DNA of 64,000 nucleotides from Pseudideonella sakaiensis (GTDB lineage Bacteria; Pseudomonadota; Gammaproteobacteria; Burkholderiales; Burkholderiaceae_C): NCBI RefSeq assembly GCF_001293525.1, contig NZ_BBYR01000076.1, forward strand, positions 24,897-88,896, in the 5' to 3' direction. Below the pieces are notes generated by a model. It had not been told where the DNA came from, ran no database searches, and saw only the letters and a program-made list of their open reading frames with translations. Positions 1 to 11,263 of this stretch are shown here, piece by piece. A program made the translations under genes and the position numbers. Every line of letters begins with the position of its first letter. Within the stretch, counting starts at the first letter, position 1.

Positions 1-1157
1 GCATGCTCGCCCCGGCGGGCCTCGGCCCCTGGGCCGGGCCCGGCCTGCCCGGCCGGCTGCTCGCCCCCGTGCTGCAGCGGCACGCCTCGCTGCGCGTGGG
101 AGGCCGGCTGCCGCCAGGCGGCCTCGCGTGGCTGTGGCGCTACTGGCGCAGCGGCCAGGCCGAGGCCTCGCGCCGCAGCCGGCAGCGCCTGCACCGGTTG
201 GGCCTGGCGTCGCGCGAGCGCCGGCACGAGCTGCTGCAACGCCTCGGGCTCGAGCTCGAAGGCAGCCGCGGCGTCCTGCTGCTGCTGCGGCGCCCCAAGG
301 ACCTCGCGCTGGCCGGCCCGGGCCTGGCGCTGCTGGCCGAGCTGGGCGTGCCGCACGCGGTGATCGATGCCGAGGCCAGCCGGCGCATCGAGCCCGGCCT
401 GCACCCGCAGACCCCGCTGCATGCCGCGATCCACATCGCGGACGACGAGGTCGGCAACTGCCGGCAGTTCGCGCAGCACATGCGCCAGGAGGCGCAGCAG
501 CGCGGCGCCCGCTTCGTCTTCCAGGCCGAGGTCGAGGCGGTGGAGCCCGGTGCACCGGCCGAGGTGCGCTGGCGCGCCGCTGGAGCGGCCGGGACCGGCG
601 CCGCCCATGCGCAGATCGACGCACACGACGCGGTCGTGGTCTGCGCGGCGCTGGGCTCGCGCGAGCTGCTCGCACCGCTTGGCCTGCGCCTGCCGCTGCT
701 GCCGGTGCACGGCTATTCGATCACCGCGCCGATGCGCCTCGACGAGGCTCACCCCGAGCGTGCGCCGCGCTCGGGGGTGCTGGACGAGCGCTACAAGGTC
801 GCGATCACCCGGCTCGGCCAGCGCCTGCGCGTGGCCGGCAGTGCGGAGATCGGCGGGCCGGCCGGCCGCCACCATGCCGGCGCGCTGCAGACGCTGCACC
901 GCGTGCTCCACGACTGGTACCCGGGCGTGGCCCACCTGGCCCAGGCCCAGGTCTGGAAGGGCGCCCGCCCGATGCTGCCGGATGGCCCGCCGGTGGTGGG
1001 CGCGAGCGGCCGCACCGGGGTCTGGCTCAACCTCGGGCACGGCGCCAGCGGCTGGACGCTGTCGAACGGCTCGGCGCGGCTGGTTGCCGACCTGATCGGC
1101 GGCCGGTCCCCGGCCATCGATCCCGAAGGCCTCGGCGTCGAGCGCCTGGCGGCCTGA
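1..1157 (+). CDS. dadA: D-amino acid dehydrogenase-like FAD oxidoreductase, 5' truncated by window edge
   Basis: Probably oxidatively deaminates D-amino acids, passing electrons to the membrane quinone pool. The 384 visible residues align with the family from about residue 50 onward (PWAGPGLP, then the ELGVPHAVIDA and VHGYSIT regions) and end in the FAD-contacting segment NLGHGASGWTLSNGSA. The N-terminal GxGxxG nucleotide-binding loop is absent, so the true start lies before the window; the ATG at 3 is internal. Family members are about 415-435 residues. A 15-nt gap separates it from nnr, so the two are probably co-transcribed. A related DAO-family oxidase acting on another amine cannot be excluded. 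Confidence 0.8.
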   Translation, partial: MLAPAGLGPWAGPGLPGRLLAPVLQRHASLRVGGRLPPGGLAWLWRYWRSGQAEASRRSRQRLHRLGLASRERRHELLQRLGLELEGSRGVLLLLRRPKDLALAGPGLALLAELGVPHAVIDAEASRRIEPGLHPQTPLHAAIHIADDEVGNCRQFAQHMRQEAQQRGARFVFQAEVEAVEPGAPAEVRWRAAGAAGTGAAHAQIDAHDAVVVCAALGSRELLAPLGLRLPLLPVHGYSITAPMRLDEAHPERAPRSGVLDERYKVAITRLGQRLRVAGSAEIGGPAGRHHAGALQTLHRVLHDWYPGVAHLAQAQVWKGARPMLPDGPPVVGASGRTGVWLNLGHGASGWTLSNGSARLVADLIGGRSPAIDPEGLGVERLAA

Positions 1158-1172
1158 GGAGAACCCGTCGCC

Positions 1173-2837
1173 ATGGTCGAGCGCATCCTGCCGGCCCGCC
1201 ACGATGCGCCGCTGCACGGCGTGGCCGCGACGCGCCGCCTCGAGGCCCGCGCGCTGGCCGCCGCCCCATCGCCGCCGCTGATGCAGGCGGCCGGCGCCGC
1301 CGTCGAGCGGCTCGCGCTCGCGCTGGCGCCGCACGCCCGGCACATCGTCGTGCTGGCCGGCCCCGGCAACAACGGCGGCGACGGCCTGGAGGCTGCCGCA
1401 CGGCTGCGCCGCGCCGGGCGGCCCGCGGTGGTGCGCCTGTGCGGCGATCCGGCGCGCCTGCCGGCCGATGCCGCCGCCAGCCTGCAGCGGGCGCGCGAGG
1501 CCGGCGTGCCCTTCATCGAGCCCAGCGCCCTGCCCGCCCTCGGTGCGCAGGACCTGCTGGTCGACGCGCTGCTCGGCCTGGGGGGCGCGGCCCGCCCGGC
1601 GCAGGGGGCGCTGGCCGAGGCGCTGACCCTCCTCGCGGCGCAGCGCGCCCCGGTGCTCGCGGTCGACCTGCCTTCCGGGCTCGACGGCGACACCGGCCAG
1701 GCCGCGCTGGGCGCGCTCACGGTGCGCGCCGACCACACCCTGGCCTTGCTCACGCTGAAGCCGGGCCTGTTCACCGGGGCTGGTCGCGACCATGCGGGCA
1801 CGGTCTGGCTGGATCGACTCGGTGTCGACGGCCTCGGGCTGGTCGTGGCCGCCACCGGCCCCGAGGGCCCCGCCGAGGCGCCGACCGCGTGGTTGCGCGG
1901 CGCGGCGGCGCGCCGTTCACCGCCCACGCTTCCCGCCCTCGACCCGCGGCCTGGCGATGAAGCGCCGCGCGTGCCCGCGCGCGGCGCCGCCGCGACGATC
2001 CGCCGGCATGCGCTGCACAAGGGCAGCTTCGGCGACGTGGCGGTGGTCGGCGGCGCGCGCGGCATGCTCGGCGCCGCGGTGCTGGCCGCCCGCGCGGCGC
2101 ACGCGGCGGGCGCCGGTCGCGTCTGGCTGTCGCCGCTCGACCCGTCGGGCGCGCGTCTCGACCCGGCGCGGCCGGAGCTGATGCTGCGACGCACCACGGC
2201 CTGGACCGCCGACACGCTGCGGCAGGCCACGGTGGTCGCCGGCTGCGGCGGGGGCGGCGCGATCGCCGCGGTGCTCGCCGGGCTGCTGACCCACGCGCCC
2301 CGGCTGGTGCTGGATGCCGATGCGCTGAACGCCGTCGCGGCGGACGCGGCCCTGCGCGACGCGCTGCGCGCGCGGCGGTCTCGCGGCCAGGCCAGCGTCG
2401 TCACGCCCCACCCGCTCGAGGCGGCGCGGCTGCTCGGCTGCGACACCGGCACGGTGCAGGCCGATCGCCTCGCGGCGGCCGCGCGCCTGGCCGACGCGCT
2501 GGGCTGCAGCGTGGTGCTGAAGGGCTCGGGCAGCATCGTCGCGACGCCCGGCGAGACGCCCTGGGTCAACGGCAGCGGCACGGCCGCGCTGGCCACCGGC
2601 GGCAGCGGCGACGTGCTGGCCGGCTGGATCGGCGGGCGCTGGAGCGCCGGGCTGGCCTTGCCCGTGCCGCCGGACTTGCATGAACTCACGGCCGAGGCTG
2701 TCTGGACGCACGCCGACGCCGCCGAGCGCGCGGGGCGACCACTGCTGCGGGCCGCGGACCTGGTGGAGGTCCTGGCCGGCGTGGGCGCCGGCGCTCACGG
2801 CGCGGCGAACGGGCCGGACGGACCGGACGGGGCCTGA
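1173..2837 (+). CDS. nnr: Bifunctional NAD(P)H-hydrate epimerase / ADP-dependent NAD(P)H-hydrate dehydratase
   Basis: Repairs damaged nicotinamide cofactors: the epimerase half interconverts R and S forms of NAD(P)H hydrate and the kinase-like half dehydrates the S form using ADP. The 554-residue protein has the YjeF N-terminal domain first (GPGNNGGDGLEAA near residue 70, VDLPSGLDGDTG near 170) and the ribokinase-like domain second (KGSFGDVAVVGGARGMLGAA near 285, VLKGSGS and ATGGSGDVLAGW near 450-490, which carry the ATP-site and catalytic residues). Length fits the fused two-domain family. It starts 15 nt after the preceding stop and converges on rnr. Confidence 0.93.
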   Translation: MVERILPARHDAPLHGVAATRRLEARALAAAPSPPLMQAAGAAVERLALALAPHARHIVVLAGPGNNGGDGLEAAARLRRAGRPAVVRLCGDPARLPADAAASLQRAREAGVPFIEPSALPALGAQDLLVDALLGLGGAARPAQGALAEALTLLAAQRAPVLAVDLPSGLDGDTGQAALGALTVRADHTLALLTLKPGLFTGAGRDHAGTVWLDRLGVDGLGLVVAATGPEGPAEAPTAWLRGAAARRSPPTLPALDPRPGDEAPRVPARGAAATIRRHALHKGSFGDVAVVGGARGMLGAAVLAARAAHAAGAGRVWLSPLDPSGARLDPARPELMLRRTTAWTADTLRQATVVAGCGGGGAIAAVLAGLLTHAPRLVLDADALNAVAADAALRDALRARRSRGQASVVTPHPLEAARLLGCDTGTVQADRLAAAARLADALGCSVVLKGSGSIVATPGETPWVNGSGTAALATGGSGDVLAGWIGGRWSAGLALPVPPDLHELTAEAVWTHADAAERAGRPLLRAADLVEVLAGVGAGAHGAANGPDGPDGA

Positions 2838-2843
2838 GGCCCC
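2829..2843. terminator. Small hairpin between convergent nnr and rnr
   Basis: GGGGCC and GGCCCC flank the TGA stop of nnr with a 3-nt loop. There is no T tract, so it is only a possible terminator or stability hairpin in the 19-nt gap between convergent genes. Confidence 0.3.
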
Positions 2844-2856
2844 CTCCTCGGCCCCC

Positions 2857-5190
2857 TCAGCGTCCGCGGCCAGCCTTGCCGCGGGCCGACTTGCCGGCGG
2901 CGCCACCGGCCGAGCGGGCCGACTTGGCCCCTTTCGACGCGGCCTTCCGCCCGGCCGGTGCCGCGGCACGCCGCCGGCCCTCGGCGCCGCCGCCCGGCTC
3001 GGCCCCGGTGCGCGCTGCGCGCACCTGGCGCTTGGTCGCCGCCTTGATCGCGCGGTCCTCGTCCTTCACGGCGGCGAGCTCGGCCACCGCGCCGGCCTGC
3101 CGGTCGCGCCGCGCGCGCAGCAGCACCGCCTCCTCCTCGGCATCCCGCACCAGGCGGAAGTCGATGCGCCTGCCATCGAGGTCGACCCGGCTCACCTGCA
3201 CCCGCACCCGCGAGCCGATCACGTAGCGCACCCCGGTGCGCTCGCCGCGCAGCTCCTGGCGCAGCTCGTCGTGCCGGAAGTACTCCCCGCCCAGCTCGGT
3301 GATGTGCACCAGCCCGTCCACGTAGAGCCCGTCGAGCTGCACGAACAGCCCGAAGCTGGCCACCGAGCTGACGGTGCCGCCGAACTCCTCGCCCAGGTGC
3401 TCGCGCATGTAGCGGCACTTCAGCCAGGCCTCGACATCGCGCGAGGCCTCGTCCGCGCGGCGCTCGTTGGCGCTGCAGTGCGCGCCGGCGGCCTCCCATT
3501 GCTCGAGCTCACTGTCCTGGGTCGGCAAGGCCGCAGGCGCCTCGGCACGGCCGCGCCGGGCGGCCGGCGCGGCCACCACGTCGCCCTGCAGCAGCCGGTA
3601 GCGCCGGCCCTGCAGCACGGCCTTGATGACGCGGTGCACCAGCAGGTCCGGGTAGCGCCGGATCGGGCTGGTGAAGTGGGTGTAGGCCTCGTAGGCCAGC
3701 CCGAAGTGGCCGCTGTTCGTGCCGGTGTAGATCGCCTGCTGCATCGAGCGCAGCAGCATCGAGTGGATCTGCATCGCATCCACCCGGTCCTTGGTCGCCT
3801 GGGCGATGGCCTGGAAGTCGCCGGGCCGCGGGTTGTCGCCGATCGACAGGCCCAGGCCGAGCGCCTTCAGGTAGTTCTGCAGCACCGCCCGCTTCTCGGG
3901 CGTCGGCCCCTCGTGCACGCGGTAGAGGCAGGGGTGGCGGGCCTGGGCGATGAAATCGGCGGCGCAGACATTGGCCGCGAGCATCGCCTCCTCGATCAGG
4001 CGGTGCGCCTCGGTGCGCACCCGCGGGACGATCTTCTCGATGCGGCCGTGGTCGTCGCAGACGATCTGGGTCTCGGTGCTTTCGAAGTCCACCGCGCCGC
4101 GCCGGGCGCGCGCCTTCAGCAGCGCGCGGTAGGCCTCGTGCAGGTTCAGCAGCTGCGGCACGCGCTCGCGCCGCCGCACCGCCTCGGCGCCGCGGGTGTT
4201 GGCGAGGATCGCCGCCACCTCGGTGTAGGTGAAGCGCGCGTGCGAGCGCATCACCGCGGGGAAGAACTGGTAGGCCTGCACCTCGCCGTCGGCGTCCACC
4301 ACCATGTCGCAGACCATCGCCAGACGGTCCTCGTCCGGGTTCAGCGAGCACAGGCCGTTCGACAGCTTCTCCGGCAGCATCGGGATCACGCGGCGCGGGA
4401 AGTACACCGAGGTGGCCCGCTCGTAGGCGTCCTGGTCCAGCGCTTCGCCGGGCTTCACGTAATGGCTGACGTCGGCGATCGCCACCACCAGCCGCCAGCC
4501 GGCCGGCGCCTTCGAGCGGCCGGACGGCGGCATCGGCTCGGCATAGACGGCATCGTCGAAGTCGCGTGCGTCCTCGCCGTCGATCGTGACCAGCGGCACG
4601 TCGCGCAGGTCGATGCGCTGCTTCAGGTCGGCAGCGCGCAGCTTGTCGGGCAGGCGCGCGGTGTGGGCCAGGGTCTCGGGCAGGAACCGGTGCGGCACCT
4701 CGTACTTGCGCACCGCGATCTCGATCTCCATGCCCGGGTCGTCGATGTCGCCGAGCACCTCGGTGACGCGGCCGACCGGCTGCGAGTACATCGACGGCGG
4801 CTCGGTGAGCTCGATGGCCACCACCTGCCCTGCCGCCGCGTTCGCGGTCGCGTTCTTCGGCACCAGGATGTCCTGGCCGTAGCGCTTGTCTTCCGGCGCG
4901 ACGAGCCAGACGCCGCCCTCGTTGAGCAGGCGGCCGATGATCGGCCGCTTGCGACGCTCGAGGATCTCGAGCACCCGGCCCTCCGGCCGGCCGCGCCGGT
5001 CGACGCGCACGATGCGGGCCTTGACGCGGTCGCGGTGCAGCACCGCGCGCATTTCCTGCGGCGCGAGGTAGAGGTCGGGCTGGCCGTCGTCGCGCACGAC
5101 GAAGCCATGGCCGTCGCGGTGGCCCTGCACGGTGCCGCTGACCTCGCTGAGGAGGTCGGCGCCGGCATTGCTTGAACTTGTTGTGATCAT
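2857..5190 (-). CDS. rnr: Ribonuclease R
   Basis: Processive 3'-5' exoribonuclease that degrades structured RNA and helps process rRNA and clear tmRNA-tagged messages. The 777 residues show cold-shock-type domains at the N terminus, the RNB catalytic core (DGEDARDFDDAVYAE near residue 265, holding the metal-binding aspartates, and YTHFTSPIRRYPDLLVHR near 495), an S1 domain (GTVSSVASFGLFVQLDGLYVDGLVHI near 610) and a low-complexity Lys/Arg/Ala/Gly-rich tail typical of RNase R rather than RNase II. No strong ribosome-binding site precedes the ATG at 5190; upstream sequence is A-rich (a run of seven A). Divergent from tRNA-Leu. Confidence 0.95.
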   Translation of the reverse strand: MITTSSSNAGADLLSEVSGTVQGHRDGHGFVVRDDGQPDLYLAPQEMRAVLHRDRVKARIVRVDRRGRPEGRVLEILERRKRPIIGRLLNEGGVWLVAPEDKRYGQDILVPKNATANAAAGQVVAIELTEPPSMYSQPVGRVTEVLGDIDDPGMEIEIAVRKYEVPHRFLPETLAHTARLPDKLRAADLKQRIDLRDVPLVTIDGEDARDFDDAVYAEPMPPSGRSKAPAGWRLVVAIADVSHYVKPGEALDQDAYERATSVYFPRRVIPMLPEKLSNGLCSLNPDEDRLAMVCDMVVDADGEVQAYQFFPAVMRSHARFTYTEVAAILANTRGAEAVRRRERVPQLLNLHEAYRALLKARARRGAVDFESTETQIVCDDHGRIEKIVPRVRTEAHRLIEEAMLAANVCAADFIAQARHPCLYRVHEGPTPEKRAVLQNYLKALGLGLSIGDNPRPGDFQAIAQATKDRVDAMQIHSMLLRSMQQAIYTGTNSGHFGLAYEAYTHFTSPIRRYPDLLVHRVIKAVLQGRRYRLLQGDVVAAPAARRGRAEAPAALPTQDSELEQWEAAGAHCSANERRADEASRDVEAWLKCRYMREHLGEEFGGTVSSVASFGLFVQLDGLYVDGLVHITELGGEYFRHDELRQELRGERTGVRYVIGSRVRVQVSRVDLDGRRIDFRLVRDAEEEAVLLRARRDRQAGAVAELAAVKDEDRAIKAATKRQVRAARTGAEPGGGAEGRRRAAAPAGRKAASKGAKSARSAGGAAGKSARGKAGRGR

Positions 5191-5210
5191 TGTTTTTTTG
5201 GTGTTAGAAT
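5181..5210 (+). promoter_or_regulatory. Putative sigma-70 promoter of tRNA-Leu
   Basis: TTGTGA at 5181-5186 and TAGAAT at 5205-5210 with an 18-bp spacer lie 16 nt before the mature tRNA 5' end. The -35 element overlaps the first codons of rnr on the other strand. This AT-rich patch stands out sharply from its surroundings. Confidence 0.6.
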
Positions 5211-5226
5211 CTCGGTTTCCTGAGAC

Positions 5227-5311
<85 letters not shown>

Positions 5312-5325
5312 GACTGAGTTGGCAT

Positions 5326-5349
5326 CCCCTGCGCCTCGCGGCGCAGGGG
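5326..5349 (+). terminator. Hairpin downstream of tRNA-Leu
   Basis: Perfect 10-bp stem CCCCTGCGCC / GGCGCAGGGG with loop TCGC, 15 nt after the tRNA 3' end. No U tract follows, so termination is inferred from placement and stem strength. The rest of 5350-5546 shows no gene or recognisable signal. Confidence 0.55.
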
Positions 5350-5546
5350 CATCCAGCGGCAGGCCTGGACCAGGCGCTCCGGTGACATCTCTCCGATGCC
5401 TTCACGCCGGCATCGAAGCGCCTGCTGCATTCGCTTCCCGACGCCTGACGAACGATTCTCTTCGAGAACGCCATCGGCGCGTCCGTGCGCGCCGGCGTTC
5501 CGCGGCGCCTCGCGGGGTCCGTCGAGGGCCGGACCCCTGCACCCCA

Positions 5547-6068
5547 TCAGATCGCGAACTTGCGCGCCAGCCCGTCGGGACGCAGGCCGTCGTATTCCTC
5601 GAACGGCTGGTGGATCCAGGGGCTGGTCGGCAGCAGCTCGACGTAGTAGTCCGGCGTGTAGCTCGACACGCCCTTGGTCCAGATCACCGCCGAACGCAGC
5701 TCGGCGATCGACGGCATGCCGCGCAGCCGCTCGACGACCGCCTTCAGCGTGACGCCCGAGTCCGCCAGGTCGTCGACCAGCAGCACCCGCCCGGCCAGTT
5801 CGCCACGCGGCATCGTGATGTACTTCGCCAGGTCGAGCCGGCCCTGGATGGTGCCGGCCTCGGCACGGTAGCTGCTGGTCGACATGATCGCCAGCGGCTT
5901 GTCGAAGATGCGCGACAGCACGTCGCCCGGCCGCATCCCGCCGCGCGCCAGGCACAGGATCTGGTCGAACTCCCAGCCCGAGGCATGCACCTTCAGCGCG
6001 AGGCGTTCGGTCAGCAGGTGGTATTCGTCCCAGGACACGTAGAGGTGTTTGCCGTCGTCGGTCAGCAT
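5547..6068 (-). CDS. Purine-type phosphoribosyltransferase
   Basis: A 173-residue type I phosphoribosyltransferase, probably converting hypoxanthine, guanine or xanthine plus PRPP to the nucleotide. The PRPP-binding signature is VLLVDDLADSG near residue 95; a flexible-loop region and an aromatic C-terminal segment (SPWIHQPFEEYDG) resemble the xanthine/hypoxanthine type. It lies 54 nt after purA in the same direction, consistent with a purine-salvage role. Substrate specificity cannot be read from the sequence. No clear ribosome-binding site precedes the ATG. Confidence 0.85.
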   Translation of the reverse strand: MLTDDGKHLYVSWDEYHLLTERLALKVHASGWEFDQILCLARGGMRPGDVLSRIFDKPLAIMSTSSYRAEAGTIQGRLDLAKYITMPRGELAGRVLLVDDLADSGVTLKAVVERLRGMPSIAELRSAVIWTKGVSSYTPDYYVELLPTSPWIHQPFEEYDGLRPDGLARKFAI

Positions 6069-6122
6069 GGTCGTTGGGGGTCGTGAGGCGCAAGCGCGGG
6101 CGGTGGCGGGTGGACGCCGGCG

Positions 6123-8691
<2,569 letters not shown>

Positions 8692-8711
8692 GGCGACAGG
8701 ATTAAAAGCGC

Positions 8712-8717
8712 ATTGTA
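8712..8717 (-). promoter_or_regulatory. Candidate -10 element for hisZ
   Basis: TACAAT on the minus strand ends 20 nt before the hisZ ATG in a 74-nt gap after the DUF2065 gene. No matching -35 is visible, so this is a weak internal-promoter candidate. Confidence 0.4.
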
Positions 8718-8765
8718 CGGGCCGGCCCGGCGCGCCCCGCGCAGGCGCGCCGCGGCAGGGACGCG

Positions 8766-8957
8766 TCAGCCGAAGAAGACGAACAGCATCGCCAGCCCGG
8801 CGAGCATGCTGCTCAGGCCGATGAAGCGGATCTGGCCGTCGGTCATCGTGAGGGCGCGCTCGAAGACCCGGCGCCAGGCGCCCGGGCTGCAGAAGGGCAG
8901 CACCCCCTCGATCACGAGCATCAGCGCGACCGCGCCGAAGAAGAGGTCGCTGCCCAC
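8766..8957 (-). CDS. DUF2065 (YjeT-like) small membrane protein
   Basis: A 63-residue protein with two hydrophobic segments: [17 protein letters not shown] at the N terminus and [13 protein letters not shown] at the C terminus, joined by a basic/amphipathic loop (GAWRRVFER). It matches the DUF2065/YjeT family found after hflC and before purA or hisZ in proteobacteria. The start is the GTG at 8957 (reads GSDLFFG); the open frame upstream is overlap with hflC and lacks family resemblance. It begins 16 nt after hflC ends. Function unknown; inner-membrane location inferred. Confidence 0.85.
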   Translation of the reverse strand: MGSDLFFGAVALMLVIEGVLPFCSPGAWRRVFERALTMTDGQIRFIGLSSMLAGLAMLFVFFG

Positions 8958-8973
8958 GCCGGCCCGGCCCCCG

Positions 8974-9876
8974 TCAGCGGCGGGCCGCCGGCGCGGGCGC
9001 GGCCGCAGCGCCGCCGCTGCCGCGCATCGCCCGGAAGAAGTCGCTCGACGGGTCGAGCACCAGGACGTCCGAGCGGTGGCGGAACGAGGACCGGTAGGCC
9101 TCGAGGCTGCGGTAGAACTGCGCGAACTGCGGATCGCGGCCGAAGGACTCGGCGTAGAGCGTGGACGCACGGGCGTCGCCCTCGCCCTTCACCTTCTGCG
9201 CGTCGCGGTAGGCCTCGGCGATGATCACCTCGCGCTGGCGATCGGCGTCGGCGCGGATCTTTTCGCTCTCGGCCGCGCCGGTGGAGCGCAGCTCGTTGGC
9301 GACCCGCTTGCGCTCGGATTCCATGCGGCGATAGACCGAATCCGTGATGTTGGCGGAGAAGTCGACGCGCTTGATCCGCACGTCGACCACCTCGATGCCG
9401 AAGGACTTCGCCTCGTCGGCCAGCCGCCCGCGCACACCCTGCATCACGCGCTCGCGGTCGGTCGCGAGCATCTGCTGCACGGTGCGCTTGGTGACTTCCT
9501 CGTTGAACGCGGCCTGGACCACCGGGCTGAGTCGGTTCTCCAGGTTGCGCAGGTCCACGCCGTTGTTGCGGATGAACTGGCGCGCGTCGGAGATGCGCCA
9601 CTTGATCAGCCAGTCGATGACCAGGCTCTTCTTCTCGGCCGTGAAGATGGGCCGGGTCTCCGGGCTGTCCAGGGTCTGGATGCGGCGGTCGAGGAAGACG
9701 ACGTTCTGGAACGGGGGCGGCAGCTTGAACTTCAAGCCGGGTTCGGTGACGACCTCGCGGATCTCGCCGAGCGCGTAGATCACGGCGAACTGCCGCTGGT
9801 CGACGATGAACAGGGTCGAGAAGGCGACCATCAGCGCGATCAGCGCGCCGGAAACGATGAGACCGATGCGGTTCAT
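8974..9876 (-). CDS. hflC: HflC, FtsH-modulating SPFH membrane protein
   Basis: With HflK it forms the periplasm-facing HflKC cage that encloses and modulates the FtsH protease. The 300-residue protein has one N-terminal membrane segment (IGLIVSGALIALMVAFSTLFIV), an SPFH/band-7 domain, then a long helix (VANELRSTGAAESEKIRADADRQ) and a C-terminal YRSSFRHRSDVLVLDPSSDFF segment. The ATG at 9876 gives the family N terminus MNRIGLIVSG; an upstream in-frame ATG at 9912 would overlap hflK and add 12 atypical residues. It starts 16 nt after the hflK stop. Confidence 0.94.
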   Translation of the reverse strand: MNRIGLIVSGALIALMVAFSTLFIVDQRQFAVIYALGEIREVVTEPGLKFKLPPPFQNVVFLDRRIQTLDSPETRPIFTAEKKSLVIDWLIKWRISDARQFIRNNGVDLRNLENRLSPVVQAAFNEEVTKRTVQQMLATDRERVMQGVRGRLADEAKSFGIEVVDVRIKRVDFSANITDSVYRRMESERKRVANELRSTGAAESEKIRADADRQREVIIAEAYRDAQKVKGEGDARASTLYAESFGRDPQFAQFYRSLEAYRSSFRHRSDVLVLDPSSDFFRAMRGSGGAAAAPAPAARR

Positions 9877-9892
9877 GGGCACGGGATCCGGT

Positions 9893-11263
9893 TCAGCGGC
9901 CCTCGCGGTCACGGCTGCGCTGGCCGTCGCGGGAGCGGGGATCGAGGAGCGCGGGGTTGCCGGCGGCCGAGGGGCTCGGCTCGCTGGCGGCAGCGGGTGC
10001 GGCGGCCGAGCCGGCCGACGCGCCCCCGGACTGGGCGATCAGCTTGTCCAGCGGCAGGTAGAGCAGGTTGCTGTTGTTGCGGCTGTCCACCAGCACCTTG
10101 CTGACGTTGGAATAGACCTGCTGCATCGTGTCGATGTACATCCGGTCGCGCGTCACGCCAGGCGCCTTCTGGTACTCCGTCAGCACCGACGCGAAGCGCT
10201 GCGCATCGCCCTCGGCCTGCGCGACGACGCGCGCCTTGTAGCCCTCGGCCTCCTCGCGCAGGCGCGCCGCGGTGCCCTGGGCCTTCGGGATCACGTCGTT
10301 CGCGTAGGCCTGGCCCTCGTTTTTCAGCCGCTCGCGGTCGGCGCCGGCCTTGAAGGCGTCGTCGAAGGCCGCCTGCACCTGCTCGGGCGCCTGCACGTTC
10401 TGCACGTTCACGTTCACCACCTGGATGCCGGCCTTCAGCCGGTCCAGCTGGCCCTGCACCGACTTCACCAGCTCGGCCGCGATCGCGTCGCGCTGCTCGT
10501 ACAGCACCGAGTCCATCAGGCTCTTGCCGACGATCTCGCGCACGGCCGACTCGGCCGCCTGCACCACCGACTCGTCGGCATTGCGGTTCTCGAACAGGTA
10601 GTCGCGCGCGTTCTTCAGCCGGTACTGCACCGTGAAGCGGATGTCGACGATGTTCTCGTCCTGCGTCAGCATCGACGAATCGCGCAGGCCGGTGGACTGC
10701 ACCACCGCCGCGCGGCCCACCTCGACCGAGCGCAGCTGGGTGACCTGCACCGTCTCGTGCGCCTGGAAGGGATAGGGCATGCGCCACTGGATGCCGGCGT
10801 CGGCGAGGTGGCTGTAGCGGCCGAACGAGGTGACGACCGCCTGCTGGCCTTCCTGCACGATGAAGACGCCGCTGCCGAGCCAGATCAGCACCGCCACGCC
10901 GCCGATCAAGCCGATGCCGATGCCCGCACTTTTCAGGTCGGGCTGGAAGTTCGGCCCGCCGCCGTCGCCACCGCCGCCACGCTGCGGGCCTGAAGGGGGC
11001 CGGCCACCGCCGCCCTTCTGGCCGAACAGGCCGCTGAGCTTGCGGTTGAAGTCGCGCCAGAGCTCGTCCAGGTCCGGCGGCCCGTCGTTGCGGTTGCCAT
11101 TGTTCAGGCTCAGGCCCTGCGCGGCGTCGGCCGGCAGCGCCGGACGGCCGGCCAGCCGGTCCCGGCCCGCGCGCCAGAGGCCGCCGGCCAGTCGGGCGGC
11201 GGCCCGGGCCAGCTCGGTGGGGCGCGAGGCCGGGGCCTCGCCGGTGAAAGATCGCAAGCTCAT
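9893..11263 (-). CDS. hflK: HflK, FtsH-modulating SPFH membrane protein
   Basis: Partner of HflC in the inner-membrane complex that regulates FtsH. 456 residues: a Gly/Asn/Pro-rich cytosolic region, a membrane segment at about 113-135, the SPFH domain (VVTSFGRYSHLADAGIQWRMPYPF) and long coiled-coil helices. The family-like start NNGNRNDGPPDLDELWRDFNRKL only begins near residue 54. The first 50 residues (SFTGEAPASRPTELARAAARLAGG) are therefore an extension; there is no in-frame ATG, GTG or TTG near residue 54, and the ATG at 11263 overlaps the hflX stop by 4 nt, so this start is kept. Confidence 0.93.
   Translation of the reverse strand: MSLRSFTGEAPASRPTELARAAARLAGGLWRAGRDRLAGRPALPADAAQGLSLNNGNRNDGPPDLDELWRDFNRKLSGLFGQKGGGGRPPSGPQRGGGGDGGGPNFQPDLKSAGIGIGLIGGVAVLIWLGSGVFIVQEGQQAVVTSFGRYSHLADAGIQWRMPYPFQAHETVQVTQLRSVEVGRAAVVQSTGLRDSSMLTQDENIVDIRFTVQYRLKNARDYLFENRNADESVVQAAESAVREIVGKSLMDSVLYEQRDAIAAELVKSVQGQLDRLKAGIQVVNVNVQNVQAPEQVQAAFDDAFKAGADRERLKNEGQAYANDVIPKAQGTAARLREEAEGYKARVVAQAEGDAQRFASVLTEYQKAPGVTRDRMYIDTMQQVYSNVSKVLVDSRNNSNLLYLPLDKLIAQSGGASAGSAAAPAAASEPSPSAAGNPALLDPRSRDGQRSRDREGR

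Noticed and set aside
128..1960. Long open frames overlapping real genes, e.g. 128-1960 (+), 791-2689 (-), 2680-5175 (+), 23937-27836 (+), 56644-61140 (+)
   Set aside because: Very high GC removes stop codons in alternative frames. Products are Arg/Ala/Pro/Gly- or His/Val/Leu-rich with no family motifs, and the opposite or correct frame has clear conserved proteins.
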